A stretch of 64,000 nt of DNA from Niveibacterium sp. SC-1 (GCF_038235435.1 NZ_CP151275.1:4960001-5024000), one strand, 5' to 3'. Numbered from the stretch's first letter, positions 18,329-27,497 are shown. Notes: generated from the sequence alone by a model not told the origin. Numbers and translations: made by a program.

Positions 18329-19486
18329 ATGCCGCTTGTGCGCTTCGTGGTTCTTGCCATCCTCTGCTACGGCCTCGGTGCATGCGCCAACCTCCCCGAC
18401 CGCGCTCCCGACTACACCCCCTCGCTCAAGCCACTCGCCCCCGCGAGTTCCGGGCCGCACCGCTTCCTTCACGCCGACGGCACGCGCATCGTCGATGACG
18501 CCGGCACGCCGATGCGTCTGCGCGGCGTGGCCTTCGGCAACCAGGTGTATGGCAAGGTGAGGCTTCCCGTGAGGCATCACGACGAGGACGACTACGCGCG
18601 CGTTGCGGCCATGGGCATGAACCTGGTGCGCTTCTACCTCTACTACGGGACGCTGGAGAGCGATGCCGCGCCCTACCAGTATCTTGCCGACGGCTGGGAC
18701 TGGCTGGACCGCAACGTGGCCTGGGCCCGGGCTCACGGGATCTACCTGATCTTCAACGTGCATGCGCCGCAGGGCGGCTTCCAGTCACTGGGCGCGGGCG
18801 GTGCGCTGTGGCGCGAGCCGGAGAACCAGAAACGCTTCACCGCGATGTGGCGGGCGATCGCTCAGCGTTACGCGAACGAACCGGTGGTCGCGGGCTACGA
18901 CCTGCTCAACGAACCCAATGTGCTCCGCGACAAGCGCGAATGGCAGCAGCTCGCGCAAGCAACCTCACGCGCGATCCGCGAGGTCGACACGCGCCATCCG
19001 GTGATCGTGGAACGGGTGAATGCGGTGGCGGGACGCTGGGAGTCGGACGCGGACATGAACTTCGTCACCATCGAGGATCCCAACGTCATCTACACCTTCC
19101 ACTTCTACGAGCCCTTCCGCTTCACGCACACGCATGCGCCCTGGGCCAACATGCAGAACGTGGAGGGCGGACAGTGGAACGCGGGCGGTGCCGCGACGCT
19201 CAGGCGCGAGATGGCGCCCTATCTTGCCTGGGGCGCGCGCAACAAGGTGCCGCTCTACCTGGGCGAGTTCGGCCTGGTGCGCTACGCCTTCGAAGACAAC
19301 CGCAACGGGCTCGCCTGGGCGGCCGACATGCTCGATCTCGCCGAAGAGGCAGGCCTGCCGTGGACCTGGCACGCCTACCACGAGGACTACTTCGCGCTCT
19401 ACTACGGCGACCAGAAGTCCATCGCCGAGGCCACGCCGAACCAGGGCCTGATCGACTTGTTCAAGACCAAGCTCGCGCCGCAGTGA
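18329..19486 (+). CDS. Glycoside hydrolase family 5 lipoprotein (cellulase/mannanase-like)
   Basis: A 385-residue predicted lipoprotein. The signal peptide ends in a lipobox LGAC at about 15-18. The TIM-barrel has the acid/base in DLLNEPNV and the nucleophile in LGEFG, the two GH5 catalytic glutamates, plus NLVRFYLYY, which holds the early conserved Arg. It should hydrolyse a beta-glucan or mannan at the cell surface; the exact subfamily is not readable by eye. An AAAGGA ribosome site lies eight bases ahead of the ATG at 18329, so the longer open frame upstream is not coding. The downstream aminotransferase gene is convergent. Confidence 0.85.
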   Translation: MPLVRFVVLAILCYGLGACANLPDRAPDYTPSLKPLAPASSGPHRFLHADGTRIVDDAGTPMRLRGVAFGNQVYGKVRLPVRHHDEDDYARVAAMGMNLVRFYLYYGTLESDAAPYQYLADGWDWLDRNVAWARAHGIYLIFNVHAPQGGFQSLGAGGALWREPENQKRFTAMWRAIAQRYANEPVVAGYDLLNEPNVLRDKREWQQLAQATSRAIREVDTRHPVIVERVNAVAGRWESDADMNFVTIEDPNVIYTFHFYEPFRFTHTHAPWANMQNVEGGQWNAGGAATLRREMAPYLAWGARNKVPLYLGEFGLVRYAFEDNRNGLAWAADMLDLAEEAGLPWTWHAYHEDYFALYYGDQKSIAEATPNQGLIDLFKTKLAPQ

Positions 19487-19492
19487 GTGGAG

Positions 19493-19521
19493 CGCGGCGC
19501 ATGCTTTGCACACGCGCCGCG
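19493..19521. terminator. Hairpin between convergent genes
   Basis: An 8-base perfect stem (CGCGGCGC with GCGCCGCG) with a 13-base loop lies between two convergent stop codons. There is no U-run. Confidence 0.4.
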
Positions 19522-19531
19522 GCGGGCGACA

Positions 19532-20668
19532 TCAGGCCTTGAGGCAGCCGCGCAGCGCGGCGACGCAGAGGTTGATGTTCTCCACCCGCGCGCCGTAGCC
19601 CATGACGCCGATGCGCCAGACCTTGCCGGCCAGAGCGCCGAGGCCAGCGCCGATCTCCAGACCGAAATCCGCCAGCAGGCGCGCCCGCACGCCCGCGTCG
19701 TCCACGCCTTCCGGGATCCGCACCGCGTTGAGCTGCGGCAGGCGCGCGGCGGGTTCGACCACGAAATCGATGCCCAGGGTCTCCAGCCCGTCGCGCAGCA
19801 GCTCATGCATCGCGCGATGGCGCGCCCAGCTCGCTTCCAGGCCTTCCTCGGCGAGCGCGACCAGGGATTCGTGCAGGCCGTAGAGCGGGTTCACCGGCGC
19901 AGTGTGGTGATAAGTACGGCGGCCTTCGCCGGACCAGTAGCCGAGCACCAGGTTCAGATCCTGGAACCAGCTCTGCACCGGCGTCTTGCGGGCCTTGAGC
20001 TTGGCCACCGCGCGCTCGCCGAAGGTGACGGGCGACAGGCCCGGCGTCGAGGACAGGCACTTCTGGCTGCCCGAGTAGGCGGCGTCTATGCCCCATTCGT
20101 CGATCAGCACCGGCACGCCGCCGAGCGAGGTCACGCAGTCCATGATGACGAGCGCATCGTGGCTGCGGGCGATCTTCGCCAGCGTTGCGGCATCGGACAT
20201 CGCGCCGGTCGAGGTCTCGGCATGCACGAAGGCGAAGAGACGCGCTTCGGGATGCTCGCGGAAGGCGGCCTCGACCTTGTCCGGGCTCACCGGCGCGCCC
20301 CAGGCATCCTCCACCAGCACCGGCGTGCCGCCGGCGCGGCGTACGTTCTCGGCGAGTCGCCCGCCGAAGACGCCATTGACGCAGACGATGACCGTGTCGC
20401 CCGGCTCGACCAGGTTCACCACGCAGGTTTCCATGCCCACCGAGCCCGGTGCGGAGACCGGGAAGGTGAGCGCGTTCTGCGTCTGGAAGGCCCAGCGCAG
20501 CAGCGTCTTGGTCTCTTCCATCATGCGGCCGAACTCGGGGTCCAGATGGCCCACGGTCGGCTGCGCCATCGCCTGCAGCACACGAGCGGGCACGTCGCTG
20601 GGGCCAGGGCCCATGAGCACGCGACGCGGCGGGCGGAAGCTGGTGATGGTCGGGGCAGCAAGGCTCAT
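19532..20668 (-). CDS. Class V aminotransferase (serine/alanine-glyoxylate aminotransferase type)
   Basis: A 378-residue PLP enzyme. Lys203 in SGSQKCLS is the cofactor Schiff-base residue and Asp177 in IMDCVTS would bind the pyridine nitrogen. The N-terminal LMGPGPSDVPARVLQAM and HLDPEFGRMM segments are typical of alanine-glyoxylate and serine-glyoxylate aminotransferases. It may convert glyoxylate to glycine, linking to serine or purine catabolism. A GGAG site upstream fixes the start at 20668. It is divergent from rlmJ. Confidence 0.9.
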   Translation of the reverse strand: MSLAAPTITSFRPPRRVLMGPGPSDVPARVLQAMAQPTVGHLDPEFGRMMEETKTLLRWAFQTQNALTFPVSAPGSVGMETCVVNLVEPGDTVIVCVNGVFGGRLAENVRRAGGTPVLVEDAWGAPVSPDKVEAAFREHPEARLFAFVHAETSTGAMSDAATLAKIARSHDALVIMDCVTSLGGVPVLIDEWGIDAAYSGSQKCLSSTPGLSPVTFGERAVAKLKARKTPVQSWFQDLNLVLGYWSGEGRRTYHHTAPVNPLYGLHESLVALAEEGLEASWARHRAMHELLRDGLETLGIDFVVEPAARLPQLNAVRIPEGVDDAGVRARLLADFGLEIGAGLGALAGKVWRIGVMGYGARVENINLCVAALRGCLKA

Positions 20669-20819
20669 GGCGGATCTCCGGGCAGCGGATACGGGAAGCG
20701 TCGGAGTATTCGGGGGCGGCGCTGCCGCGGTCAAGGCACCGGCGCGATTCACCCCATGCCCGGCGGCGGATGAGTCCGACAGGGCGCGGGCAGCTCGGGT
20801 GGGCGGGTATCATCCGCCC

Positions 20820-21656
20820 ATGCTCAGCTACCGCCACGCCTTCCACGCCGGCAACCACGCCGACGTGCTCAAGCACCTCGTCCTGGTGCGCATCGCGCGC
20901 TACATGGGGCAGAAGGACAAGCCCTTCTCGTATATCGACACCCATGCCGGCGCGGGTGCCTATGCACTGGATGAAGGCTACGCCACCAAGCTCGCTGAAT
21001 ACCGCGAGGGCGTCGGGCGGCTGTGGGAGCGTACGGATCTGCCCGCGCCCGTGGCGGACTACCTGGCGCAGGTGCGCGAGCTCAACGAGGACGGCGCGCT
21101 CAAGGTCTATCCCGGTTCGCCCTGGCTGGCCCGCCAGACCTTGCGCGAACAAGACAAGCTGCGGCTCTTCGAGCTGCATCCCTCGGACAGCGCCCTGCTG
21201 GAAGAGAACTTTTCCGACCTGCGCCGCCGCGCCCAGGTCTCGGCCAGCGACGGCTTCCAGGGCCTCAGATCCGTGCTGCCGCCGCCGTCGCGGCGCGCCC
21301 TGGTGCTGATCGATCCGAGCTACGAGATCGGCAGCGACTACAGCGGCGTGGTGGCCGCGCAGGAAGATGCACTCAGGCGCTTCGCCACCGGTACCTACGT
21401 CCTCTGGTACCCGGAACTGCTGCGCCCGGAATCGCGCCAGCTGCCCGAAAAGCTCAAGCGATTACCGGCGGAGAAATGGCTGCATGTCGCCCTTTCCGTG
21501 CGTGCGCCCGGGCCCGGCATGTTCGGCAGCGGGCTCTTCGTCATCAATCCGCCCTTCACCCTGCGCGCCGAACTGGAAACCTGCCTGCCCTGGCTGGTGA
21601 AAGTACTGGGCGAAGAGGCCGGCGCGCGCTTCGTGCTGGAATCGGCGGGCGACTAG
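20820..21656 (+). CDS. rlmJ: 23S rRNA (adenine-2030-N6)-methyltransferase RlmJ
   Basis: A 278-residue SAM-dependent methyltransferase that modifies A2030 of 23S rRNA. The family start LSYRHAFHAGNHADVLKH is unmistakable, the SAM motif DTHAGAGAY is at 40-48, and the catalytic motif IV reads DPSYE at 165-169 where the usual form is DPPY. A TATCAT -10-like hexamer at 20808-20813 sits only six bases before the ATG and there is no ribosome site, so the message may be leaderless. A weak GC hairpin at 21663-21682 follows the stop. Confidence 0.93.
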   Translation: MLSYRHAFHAGNHADVLKHLVLVRIARYMGQKDKPFSYIDTHAGAGAYALDEGYATKLAEYREGVGRLWERTDLPAPVADYLAQVRELNEDGALKVYPGSPWLARQTLREQDKLRLFELHPSDSALLEENFSDLRRRAQVSASDGFQGLRSVLPPPSRRALVLIDPSYEIGSDYSGVVAAQEDALRRFATGTYVLWYPELLRPESRQLPEKLKRLPAEKWLHVALSVRAPGPGMFGSGLFVINPPFTLRAELETCLPWLVKVLGEEAGARFVLESAGD

Positions 21657-21662
21657 GTCCCA

Positions 21663-21682
21663 CGGGCGGGAGCCGCCGCCCG
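21663..21682 (+). terminator. Weak GC-rich hairpin after rlmJ
   Basis: A 7-base stem (CGGGCGG with CCGCCCG) and a 6-base loop, seven bases after the stop, without a U-run. Confidence 0.3.
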
Positions 21683-21739
21683 CAACACCTTGCGAGCCCC
21701 CGGGCCGACGCCCGCCGCGCCGCAGTCATGAGCGGCATC

Positions 21740-21771
21740 TGGATTTACGAATGATTCGCATTTAGAATGCG
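21740..21771 (+). promoter_or_regulatory. Promoter with embedded Fur-type box, PepSY protein gene
   Basis: A -10 TAGAAT (21763-21768) pairs at 17-base spacing with a weak -35 TGGATT (21740-21745). Inside the spacer, AATG-ATTCG-CATT (21750-21762) has the AATG-N5-CATT core of the classical Fur box. A second inverted repeat, CGCATT-TAG-AATGCG (21757-21771), overlaps the -10. Fur-Fe bound here would block RNA polymerase. Confidence 0.55.
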
Positions 21772-21846
21772 ATGAGCCGGCGCCACGCCGGGCGGGTGTG
21801 CGATCCCGCGGCGCCCTGCCGCAGGCTGCATCCGCAGATCCGGTTC

Positions 21847-23079
21847 ATGCGCGACTTGCTCGTCCTCCTCCATCGCTGGTTCGGCCTCGCTGCGGCCCTC
21901 TTCCTGATCATCGCGGGCGCCACTGGCGCGGTGATCTCCTGGGATCACGAACTGGACGAGTGGCTCAACCCGCAGCTCTTCGAGGCACGTACTCCCGGCA
22001 CGCCGCGTCCGGCACTGGAACTCGCCCAAGGTGTCGAGAAAGCGGACGCGCGGGTGCGCGTCACCTACCTGCCGCTGGCGATCGAGCCCGGTCACACGCT
22101 CAATCTCTTCGTCGAGCCGCGCATCGATCCAGCCACCAGGCAAGCCTACGAGGTCGGCTACAACCAGGTGGCGGTCGATCCGGTGAGCGGTGCGATCCAG
22201 GGCAAGCGCATGTGGGGCGCGATCTCGCTCTCGCGCGAAAACCTGCTGCCCTTCCTCTACAAGCTGCACTACACGATGCACATCCCGGACGGTTGGGGTA
22301 TCGAGTTCGGCGTCTGGTTCATGGGCCTGATCGGCATCTTCTGGGTGCTCGACTGTTTCGTCGCGCTGTGGCTGTCCTTCCCCAAGCGCTCAGCCTGGCG
22401 CAAGTCCTTCGCCTTCCGCTGGAAAGAGGGCGGCTATCGCCTGAACTTCGACCTGCACCGCTCCGGCGGCGTCTGGGTCTGGCTACTGTTGCTCCTGCTG
22501 GCGGTGACCTCGGTGTCGATGAACCTCAACACCGAGGTGATGCGGCCGATCGTCTCCGCTTTCTCCACACTGTCGCCCTCGCCTTTCGCCAGTCGCATGC
22601 CGACCGCGCCCGATCAGCCCATCGAGCCGACGATCCCGGTCGAGCGCGCGATCGCCCTGGCGCAGGCCGAGGCTACCCGGCGCGGCTGGACCGCACCGGC
22701 CGGCGGCGTCTTCCTGTCCACCTCGTTCGGCGTCTGGGGGGTCGGCTTCTTCGCGCCGGGCCGGGACCACGGCGATGGCGGCCTGGGCAATCCCTGGATC
22801 TACCTCGACGCGCGCAGTGGCGCCCCGGCGGGTGCGGTCGTACCTGGAACGGGCAGCGCGGGCGACGTCTTCATGCAGGCCATGTTCCCGCTCCACTCGG
22901 GTCGCATCCTCGGTTTGCCCGGTCGCATCCTGATCTCGCTGATGGGTGCCGTGGTCGCGATGCTGAGCGTCACCGGACTTGTAATCTGGATCAAGAAACG
23001 CCGCGCGCGACTGCGCAAGAATATTCCGCAGAGTGCGGCAGTCCGTCCCGAACTCGTGAATGGAGCGGCAATGGAATAA
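21847..23079 (+). CDS. PepSY-associated TM-helix protein, iron-regulated (PiuB-like)
   Basis: A 410-residue inner-membrane protein of the PepSY_TM family. It opens with LLVLLHRWFGL, whose His-Arg-Trp is a family hallmark, and has four hydrophobic helices: about 8-30, 150-175, 205-225 and 365-390. The last is followed by a basic tail. Histidines near the helix ends (including LHYTMHIP) could bind haem. Such proteins are thought to reduce ferric siderophores or act in siderophore uptake. The ATG at 21847 is preferred to the one at 21772, which lies on the promoter. The Fur-type box upstream fits the role. No TonB-dependent receptor is adjacent. Confidence 0.85.
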   Translation: MRDLLVLLHRWFGLAAALFLIIAGATGAVISWDHELDEWLNPQLFEARTPGTPRPALELAQGVEKADARVRVTYLPLAIEPGHTLNLFVEPRIDPATRQAYEVGYNQVAVDPVSGAIQGKRMWGAISLSRENLLPFLYKLHYTMHIPDGWGIEFGVWFMGLIGIFWVLDCFVALWLSFPKRSAWRKSFAFRWKEGGYRLNFDLHRSGGVWVWLLLLLLAVTSVSMNLNTEVMRPIVSAFSTLSPSPFASRMPTAPDQPIEPTIPVERAIALAQAEATRRGWTAPAGGVFLSTSFGVWGVGFFAPGRDHGDGGLGNPWIYLDARSGAPAGAVVPGTGSAGDVFMQAMFPLHSGRILGLPGRILISLMGAVVAMLSVTGLVIWIKKRRARLRKNIPQSAAVRPELVNGAAME

Positions 23080-23184
23080 AGGCTTTGATCCTTATTCCAA
23101 ACCATTCGTTTTATATGGCCCCGGCTGCTGCGACGCAGCGGTAGAATGCGGGCCCGTTTCCAATCCCCTGATTCCCTTAAGAAA

Positions 23185-23961
23185 ATGGCTGCTGTCGGCA
23201 CCGAAAAAGTCCTGAGTGTCCACCACTGGAACGACTCGCTCTTCTCCTTCACCACGACCCGTGACCAAGCGCTGCGCTTCGACAACGGCCACTTCGTGAT
23301 GATCGGGCTGCCGGTGGACGGCAAGCCGCTGATGCGCGCGTACTCGATCGCCAGCGCCAATTACGAGGAACAGCTGGAATTCTTCAGCATCAAGGTGCAG
23401 GACGGCCCGCTGACCTCGCGCCTGCAGCATCTGAAGCCGGGCGACGAGATCCTGGTGAGCCGCAAGCCCACCGGCACCCTGGTGATCACCGACCTGCTGC
23501 CCGGCAAGAACCTCTATCTCTTCGCCACCGGCACGGGGCTGGCGCCCTTCATGAGCATCATTCGCGACTTCGAGACCTACGAGAAGTTCGAGAAGGTGAT
23601 CCTGCTGCATGGCGTGCGTACCGTGAGCGAACTGGCCTACCAGGACTACATCACCAAGGAACTGCCGCAGCACGAGTTCCTCGGCGAGATGATTGCCGAG
23701 AAGCTGATCTACTACCCGACCGTGACGCGCGAGCCCTACAAGAACCGCGGCCGCCTCACCGACCTGGCGAACTCCGGCAAGCTCTTCGAAGACATCGGCC
23801 TGCCGCCTTTCGATCCGGCGGTCGACCGCGCCATGATCTGCGGCAGCCCGGCGATGCTCAAGGACACCTGCGACCTGCTGGATGCCAACGGCTTCAAGAT
23901 CAGCCCGCGCATCGGCGTAGCCGGCGACTACGTGATCGAGCGCGCCTTCGTCGAGAAGTAA
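23185..23961 (+). CDS. fpr: Ferredoxin/flavodoxin-NADP+ reductase
   Basis: A 258-residue FAD enzyme that moves electrons between NADPH and ferredoxin or flavodoxin. The FAD motif RAYSIAS is at about 51-57, the NADP-binding GTGLAPF at 114-120 and the C-terminal segment ends in VEK as in bacterial Fpr. The start ATG at 23185 matches the family N-terminus (EKVLSVHHWND), so the earlier ATG at 23146 is not used. A TAGAAT -10-like hexamer is at 23142-23147. Upstream lies the iron-regulated PepSY gene; the two may serve the same reductive iron release, but that is inference. A strong terminator follows. Confidence 0.95.
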   Translation: MAAVGTEKVLSVHHWNDSLFSFTTTRDQALRFDNGHFVMIGLPVDGKPLMRAYSIASANYEEQLEFFSIKVQDGPLTSRLQHLKPGDEILVSRKPTGTLVITDLLPGKNLYLFATGTGLAPFMSIIRDFETYEKFEKVILLHGVRTVSELAYQDYITKELPQHEFLGEMIAEKLIYYPTVTREPYKNRGRLTDLANSGKLFEDIGLPPFDPAVDRAMICGSPAMLKDTCDLLDANGFKISPRIGVAGDYVIERAFVEK

Positions 23962-23995
23962 GCCGATCGCTGCAGACATCGCAGCTTCGCACCGC

Positions 23996-24029
23996 AAAGG
24001 CCGTCGCACCCCGCGACGGCCTTTTGCTT
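23996..24029 (+). terminator. Intrinsic terminator of fpr
   Basis: A perfect 12-base stem (AAAGGCCGTCGC with GCGACGGCCTTT) around a 5-base loop, followed by a U-rich run. Confidence 0.92.
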
Positions 24030-24109
24030 TTCCACCTGGAGAACGCATGTGGCGAGATCACCGGAGGTGCGCGGACGCTGGGGCCACGGTGACAGGTTAT
24101 CCTCCTTCG

Positions 24110-25213
24110 ATGTCCCGCCGTCGCCGGATCTTCTACCTCATGCTCGCGCTGCTCTTCGTCCTCGTGGCGGGCAGCCTGATTGGCATGCACTATGCCGCGC
24201 GGGTGATCCGCGACCGCATCCTCGTCGAACTCGGTCCCGAGGCGCAGATCGGCGCCCTGAACCTGCATCGGGGCTCGGTCGAGATCCTCGACTTGCGGAT
24301 CCGTGCGCCGCGCGGCTGGCCCGCGCCCGAGACCTTGCGCGCCCGCCGCATCGAAGTGGAGCCGGACCTGCGCGCGCTGCTTTCGGGCGAGATCCGCGTC
24401 GGCCAGGTGCTGGCCGAAGACGCCTACCTTTCGCTGCTGCGCACCCGCGACGGCCGCCTGCGGCTGATCCCCAGCCTGCTCGAACGCCCCGGCGCGCCCA
24501 CGCCGGCCAAGGCGGCCCAGAGCGCAGCCGGGGTGGAAGCTGGCCGCAGCACCATCATCGAGAGCGTGCGCTTCACCGGTGCCAGCGTGGATTTCTTCGA
24601 CGCCAGCGTCAGGCGCCGTCCGCATCAGATCCGCCTGGAAAACCTGGAGGCCAACTTCGGCCCGCTGATGCTGCCCACACTCAGCAGCCGCACCGCGCTC
24701 AGCCTGGCCGGCACGGTCAAGGGGCGGCAGCGCGACGGCAAGCTGGCCCTCAAGGGCTGGATGGAAGTTGCCAGCCGCGATTCCGAACTGCAGCTGCACC
24801 TCGCGGGCGTGGACCTGTCGAGTTTCGAGCCCTACCTGCTGCGCACGTCCGAAGCCGGCGTCGCGCGCGGCAAGCTGGATCTGGACATGCGCTCGCAGGT
24901 CCTGCACCGCAGGCTCAAGGCGCCCGGCAAGCTGACGCTGACCAATATGGAGCTCGGCGGCCCCAGCTTCATGGGCATGCCGCGTATGGCGGTGGTCAAC
25001 GCGCTCAAGGGCCATAACGGCCAGCTCACGGTCGAATTCACGCTGGAAGGTTCGCTCGACGATCCCAAGTTCTCGCTCAACGAGAGCTTCGCGATCAAAG
25101 CGACGGCGGCCGTGGCCGAAGCCCTGGGGCTGAGTCTGGGCGGGCTGGTGAAGGGGCTGGGCAGCGGTGCCGAAGGTCTCGGCGAGACCCTGGACAAGCT
25201 CTTCGGCCGCTGA
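24110..25213 (+). CDS. AsmA-like / DUF748-type membrane-anchored protein
   Basis: A 367-residue protein with one N-terminal membrane helix (about 8-29) after a short basic start, then a long beta-rich periplasmic part. The repeated pattern of IGALNLHRGSVEILDLRIRAP and GKLTLTNMELGG resembles the AsmA/TamB-like beta-groove family, which is now linked to phospholipid transport between membranes. The C-terminal ~50 residues are an amphipathic helix with Gly/Leu repeats. The start at 24110 is preferred since the open frame upstream overlaps the fpr terminator region. I cannot assign a specific family name with certainty. Confidence 0.75.
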   Translation: MSRRRRIFYLMLALLFVLVAGSLIGMHYAARVIRDRILVELGPEAQIGALNLHRGSVEILDLRIRAPRGWPAPETLRARRIEVEPDLRALLSGEIRVGQVLAEDAYLSLLRTRDGRLRLIPSLLERPGAPTPAKAAQSAAGVEAGRSTIIESVRFTGASVDFFDASVRRRPHQIRLENLEANFGPLMLPTLSSRTALSLAGTVKGRQRDGKLALKGWMEVASRDSELQLHLAGVDLSSFEPYLLRTSEAGVARGKLDLDMRSQVLHRRLKAPGKLTLTNMELGGPSFMGMPRMAVVNALKGHNGQLTVEFTLEGSLDDPKFSLNESFAIKATAAVAEALGLSLGGLVKGLGSGAEGLGETLDKLFGR

Positions 25214-25231
25214 GATGCGAGCTCGCGCCGT

Positions 25232-25450
25232 TCAGGCGGCGCGGATCCGCACTTCGTCCTCGTCGGTCTGCACCAGGGCGCCAGCGTAGAGCTTGCGCGC
25301 CTTGCGCGTTTCCAGTTCGCCGTCCACGCGTACCAGGCCCTCGGCCACCATGGTCTTGGCGGCGCCGCCGGAAGGCGCGATCGCGAGCAGCTTGAGTAGG
25401 GTGTAGAGCTCGATATATTCGCCCTGCAGGACGAAATCGTGTTGGTTCAT
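25232..25450 (-). CDS. S4-domain RNA-binding protein (YbcJ-like)
   Basis: A 72-residue protein made of one S4 RNA-binding fold: YIELYTLLKLLAIAPSGGAAKTMVAEGLVRVDGE is the core, followed by a short beta tail. Size and sequence match E. coli YbcJ, which binds RNA; the target is not known to me. It is convergent with the AsmA-like gene and divergent from the DUF1615 gene. The longer open frame to 25861 is a shadow of the neighbour. Confidence 0.88.
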   Translation of the reverse strand: MNQHDFVLQGEYIELYTLLKLLAIAPSGGAAKTMVAEGLVRVDGELETRKARKLYAGALVQTDEDEVRIRAA

Positions 25451-25571
25451 GGGCTGTCTCCAAACCCGCATTATCCGCTGGCGGCGCGTCCCGCATGGCG
25501 GTGCGCGGAGACGGGCGTCGGCCTTTGCGATAATGACAGGCTCCCGTCCGCCGTTCCGTGCTCCCGCCACC

Positions 25572-26804
25572 ATGAATCTCCGCCGCATCTCCCTTGTCCT
25601 GGGCAGCCTCATCCTGAGCGCCTGCGCGAGCAGCGGACTCCAGGCGCCGGTTGAAACGCCGGCGCCACCAACGGCCGCCGCATCCGAGCCCGCCGCCACC
25701 CCCGGCGCGCCCGCAGCGGAAGTGCCGCCCGTCGCACCGGCGCAGTCGGGCGCGGGCGTTCCCAGCACTACCCCGACGCGCGCGCCACAACTCGACCGCC
25801 AGGGCCTCACGCGACTGATTCCGGAGAACGTCAAGGACCGCGCCGGATGGGGCAACGACATCTACACCGCGCTCGCGAGCCTGCGGATGCCGGCCACGGT
25901 GGAAAACGCCTGCGCGGCGATGGCGGTGATCGAGCAGGAATCAACCTGGCAGGGCGACCCGGTGGTGCCGGGCCTGCCCCAGATGGTGTGGCAGCAGATG
26001 TATGCCAAGGCGGCACGCTACGGCGTTCCGCAGTTCGCGGTGGACGTGGCCATGCTCAAGCCTTCGCCCGACGGCCGCACCTACAAGAAGCGTATCGATG
26101 CCCTGCGTACCGAACGCGAGATGAATGCGGTCTACGAGGACATGGTCTCGGAGCTACCCGACGCCGCCAAGGCGCTGGGCGGCAAGAACCCGATCCGCAC
26201 CGGCGGTCCGATGCAGGTCTCGGTTGCCTTCGCCGAAGATCTGGTGAAGACGCGCGGCTATCCCTATGCGAGCCGCGACACGGTGCGGCATGAAGTCTTC
26301 AGCCGCCGTGGCGGCACCTACTTCGGCATCGCCATGCTGCTGGACTATCCGGCGACCTACCCGGCCGCGTTGTACCGCTTTGCCGACTACAACGCCGGCC
26401 GCTACGCCAGCCGCAACGCGGCTTTCCAGGCGGCCGTGGCGCGCCTGAGCGGCCGCCCGCTGGACCTGGACGGAGACCTCCTGCGCTACCGCGACGAGCA
26501 GCCGCAGAAGTCGCCAAGCGCCACCGAAACCGCTCTGGTCGAGCTGCGCGGCCTGGGTATCAGCGCCCGCGATATCCGCCGCGATCTGGAACAGGAGAAG
26601 GCCGCTGGTTTCGCCCAGACCGCGCTCTGGCACAAGGTCTTCGCGCTGGCCGACGCCCGCGCGCAAAAGCCGCTTGCCCGCGAGGTGCTGCCGCAGATCC
26701 GGCTCTCCAGCCCCAAGATCCAGCGCAAACTGACCACCGAATGGTTCGCCCGTCGGGTGGATGGCCGCTACCAGACTTGCCTGGGCCGCGCCGCGCCGCG
26801 CTGA
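25572..26804 (+). CDS. DUF1615 family lipoprotein
   Basis: A 410-residue predicted lipoprotein. The lipobox LSAC places the acylated Cys at 18; a Pro/Ala linker follows to about residue 75. The main domain contains AVIEQESTWQ, a Glu in a lysozyme-like setting, and GGPMQVSVAFAE, which recalls soluble transglycosylase folds. DUF1615 members have no proven activity that I know of; a peptidoglycan role is inference. An extended -10 (TGC then GATAAT, 25526-25534) precedes the gene. It is divergent from the S4 gene. Confidence 0.85.
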   Translation: MNLRRISLVLGSLILSACASSGLQAPVETPAPPTAAASEPAATPGAPAAEVPPVAPAQSGAGVPSTTPTRAPQLDRQGLTRLIPENVKDRAGWGNDIYTALASLRMPATVENACAAMAVIEQESTWQGDPVVPGLPQMVWQQMYAKAARYGVPQFAVDVAMLKPSPDGRTYKKRIDALRTEREMNAVYEDMVSELPDAAKALGGKNPIRTGGPMQVSVAFAEDLVKTRGYPYASRDTVRHEVFSRRGGTYFGIAMLLDYPATYPAALYRFADYNAGRYASRNAAFQAAVARLSGRPLDLDGDLLRYRDEQPQKSPSATETALVELRGLGISARDIRRDLEQEKAAGFAQTALWHKVFALADARAQKPLAREVLPQIRLSSPKIQRKLTTEWFARRVDGRYQTCLGRAAPR

Positions 26805-26912
26805 AGCGCCTGCTGCCTTCCGTGATCTCCCTACTGCCCAAAGCCGCATGCGAAGGCCATAATCCCGCGCACGTGCGGCCCGCCGCCGCACGCCCCGTAT
26901 GGATAGGATGCG

Positions 26913-27497
26913 ATGGACAGCTTTCTCCCCGAGCTCTGGCAAGACCTGACTTCGAGTTACGTCTACGTGGTGGGCGGCCTGATCTTCCTGGTCGTGCTGC
27001 TCTTCGTGCTGACCCGGGTCTTCCGGCCGCCGATTGCCGAACCGACGCTGGAAGAACGCGAGCCCCAGGCCCGCCGCATGCGGGACGAGAAGCCGCAGGT
27101 ACTGGTAGTGGACGATTCGGCGGTGGTACGCGCCAAGCTGGGCAAGCTGCTCGGCGAGGCGGGCTACGGCGTCACCCTGGCGGGCGACGGCGTCGAGGCG
27201 GAAGAAAAGCTCGCCCAGACCCGCTTCCATCTGCTGATCACCGACCTTGAAATGCCGCGGATGGATGGCTTCGCGCTGATCACCGCCGTGCATGGCAGCC
27301 TCGCGACCGAGGACCTCCCCATTATCGCGATCACCGGCCACGACGAACTGCAGGCCCGGGTCCACGCCTGCGGCGGCATCTACGGGATCTTCCAGAAGCC
27401 CTGGAACGACCGCGAGTTGTTGCACCGGGTGGCCGCCCTGACACAGCTGTCACGCCAGGCCGTCAAGCTCGAAAGCACCCGAACGGCCCTTTCCTGA
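26913..27497 (+). CDS. Membrane-tethered single-domain response regulator
   Basis: A 194-residue protein with one N-terminal helix (about 17-38), a charged linker to about 60 and then one receiver domain. The acidic pair is Asp67-Asp68 (VVDDSA), the phospho-acceptor is Asp111 in ITDLEMPRMDG and the conserved Lys is in FQKPWND. There is no output domain. It lies 67 bases upstream of a receiver-GGDEF gene and may act with it at the membrane. No histidine kinase is adjacent. Receiver domains anchored by a membrane helix are uncommon. Confidence 0.85.
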   Translation: MDSFLPELWQDLTSSYVYVVGGLIFLVVLLFVLTRVFRPPIAEPTLEEREPQARRMRDEKPQVLVVDDSAVVRAKLGKLLGEAGYGVTLAGDGVEAEEKLAQTRFHLLITDLEMPRMDGFALITAVHGSLATEDLPIIAITGHDELQARVHACGGIYGIFQKPWNDRELLHRVAALTQLSRQAVKLESTRTALS

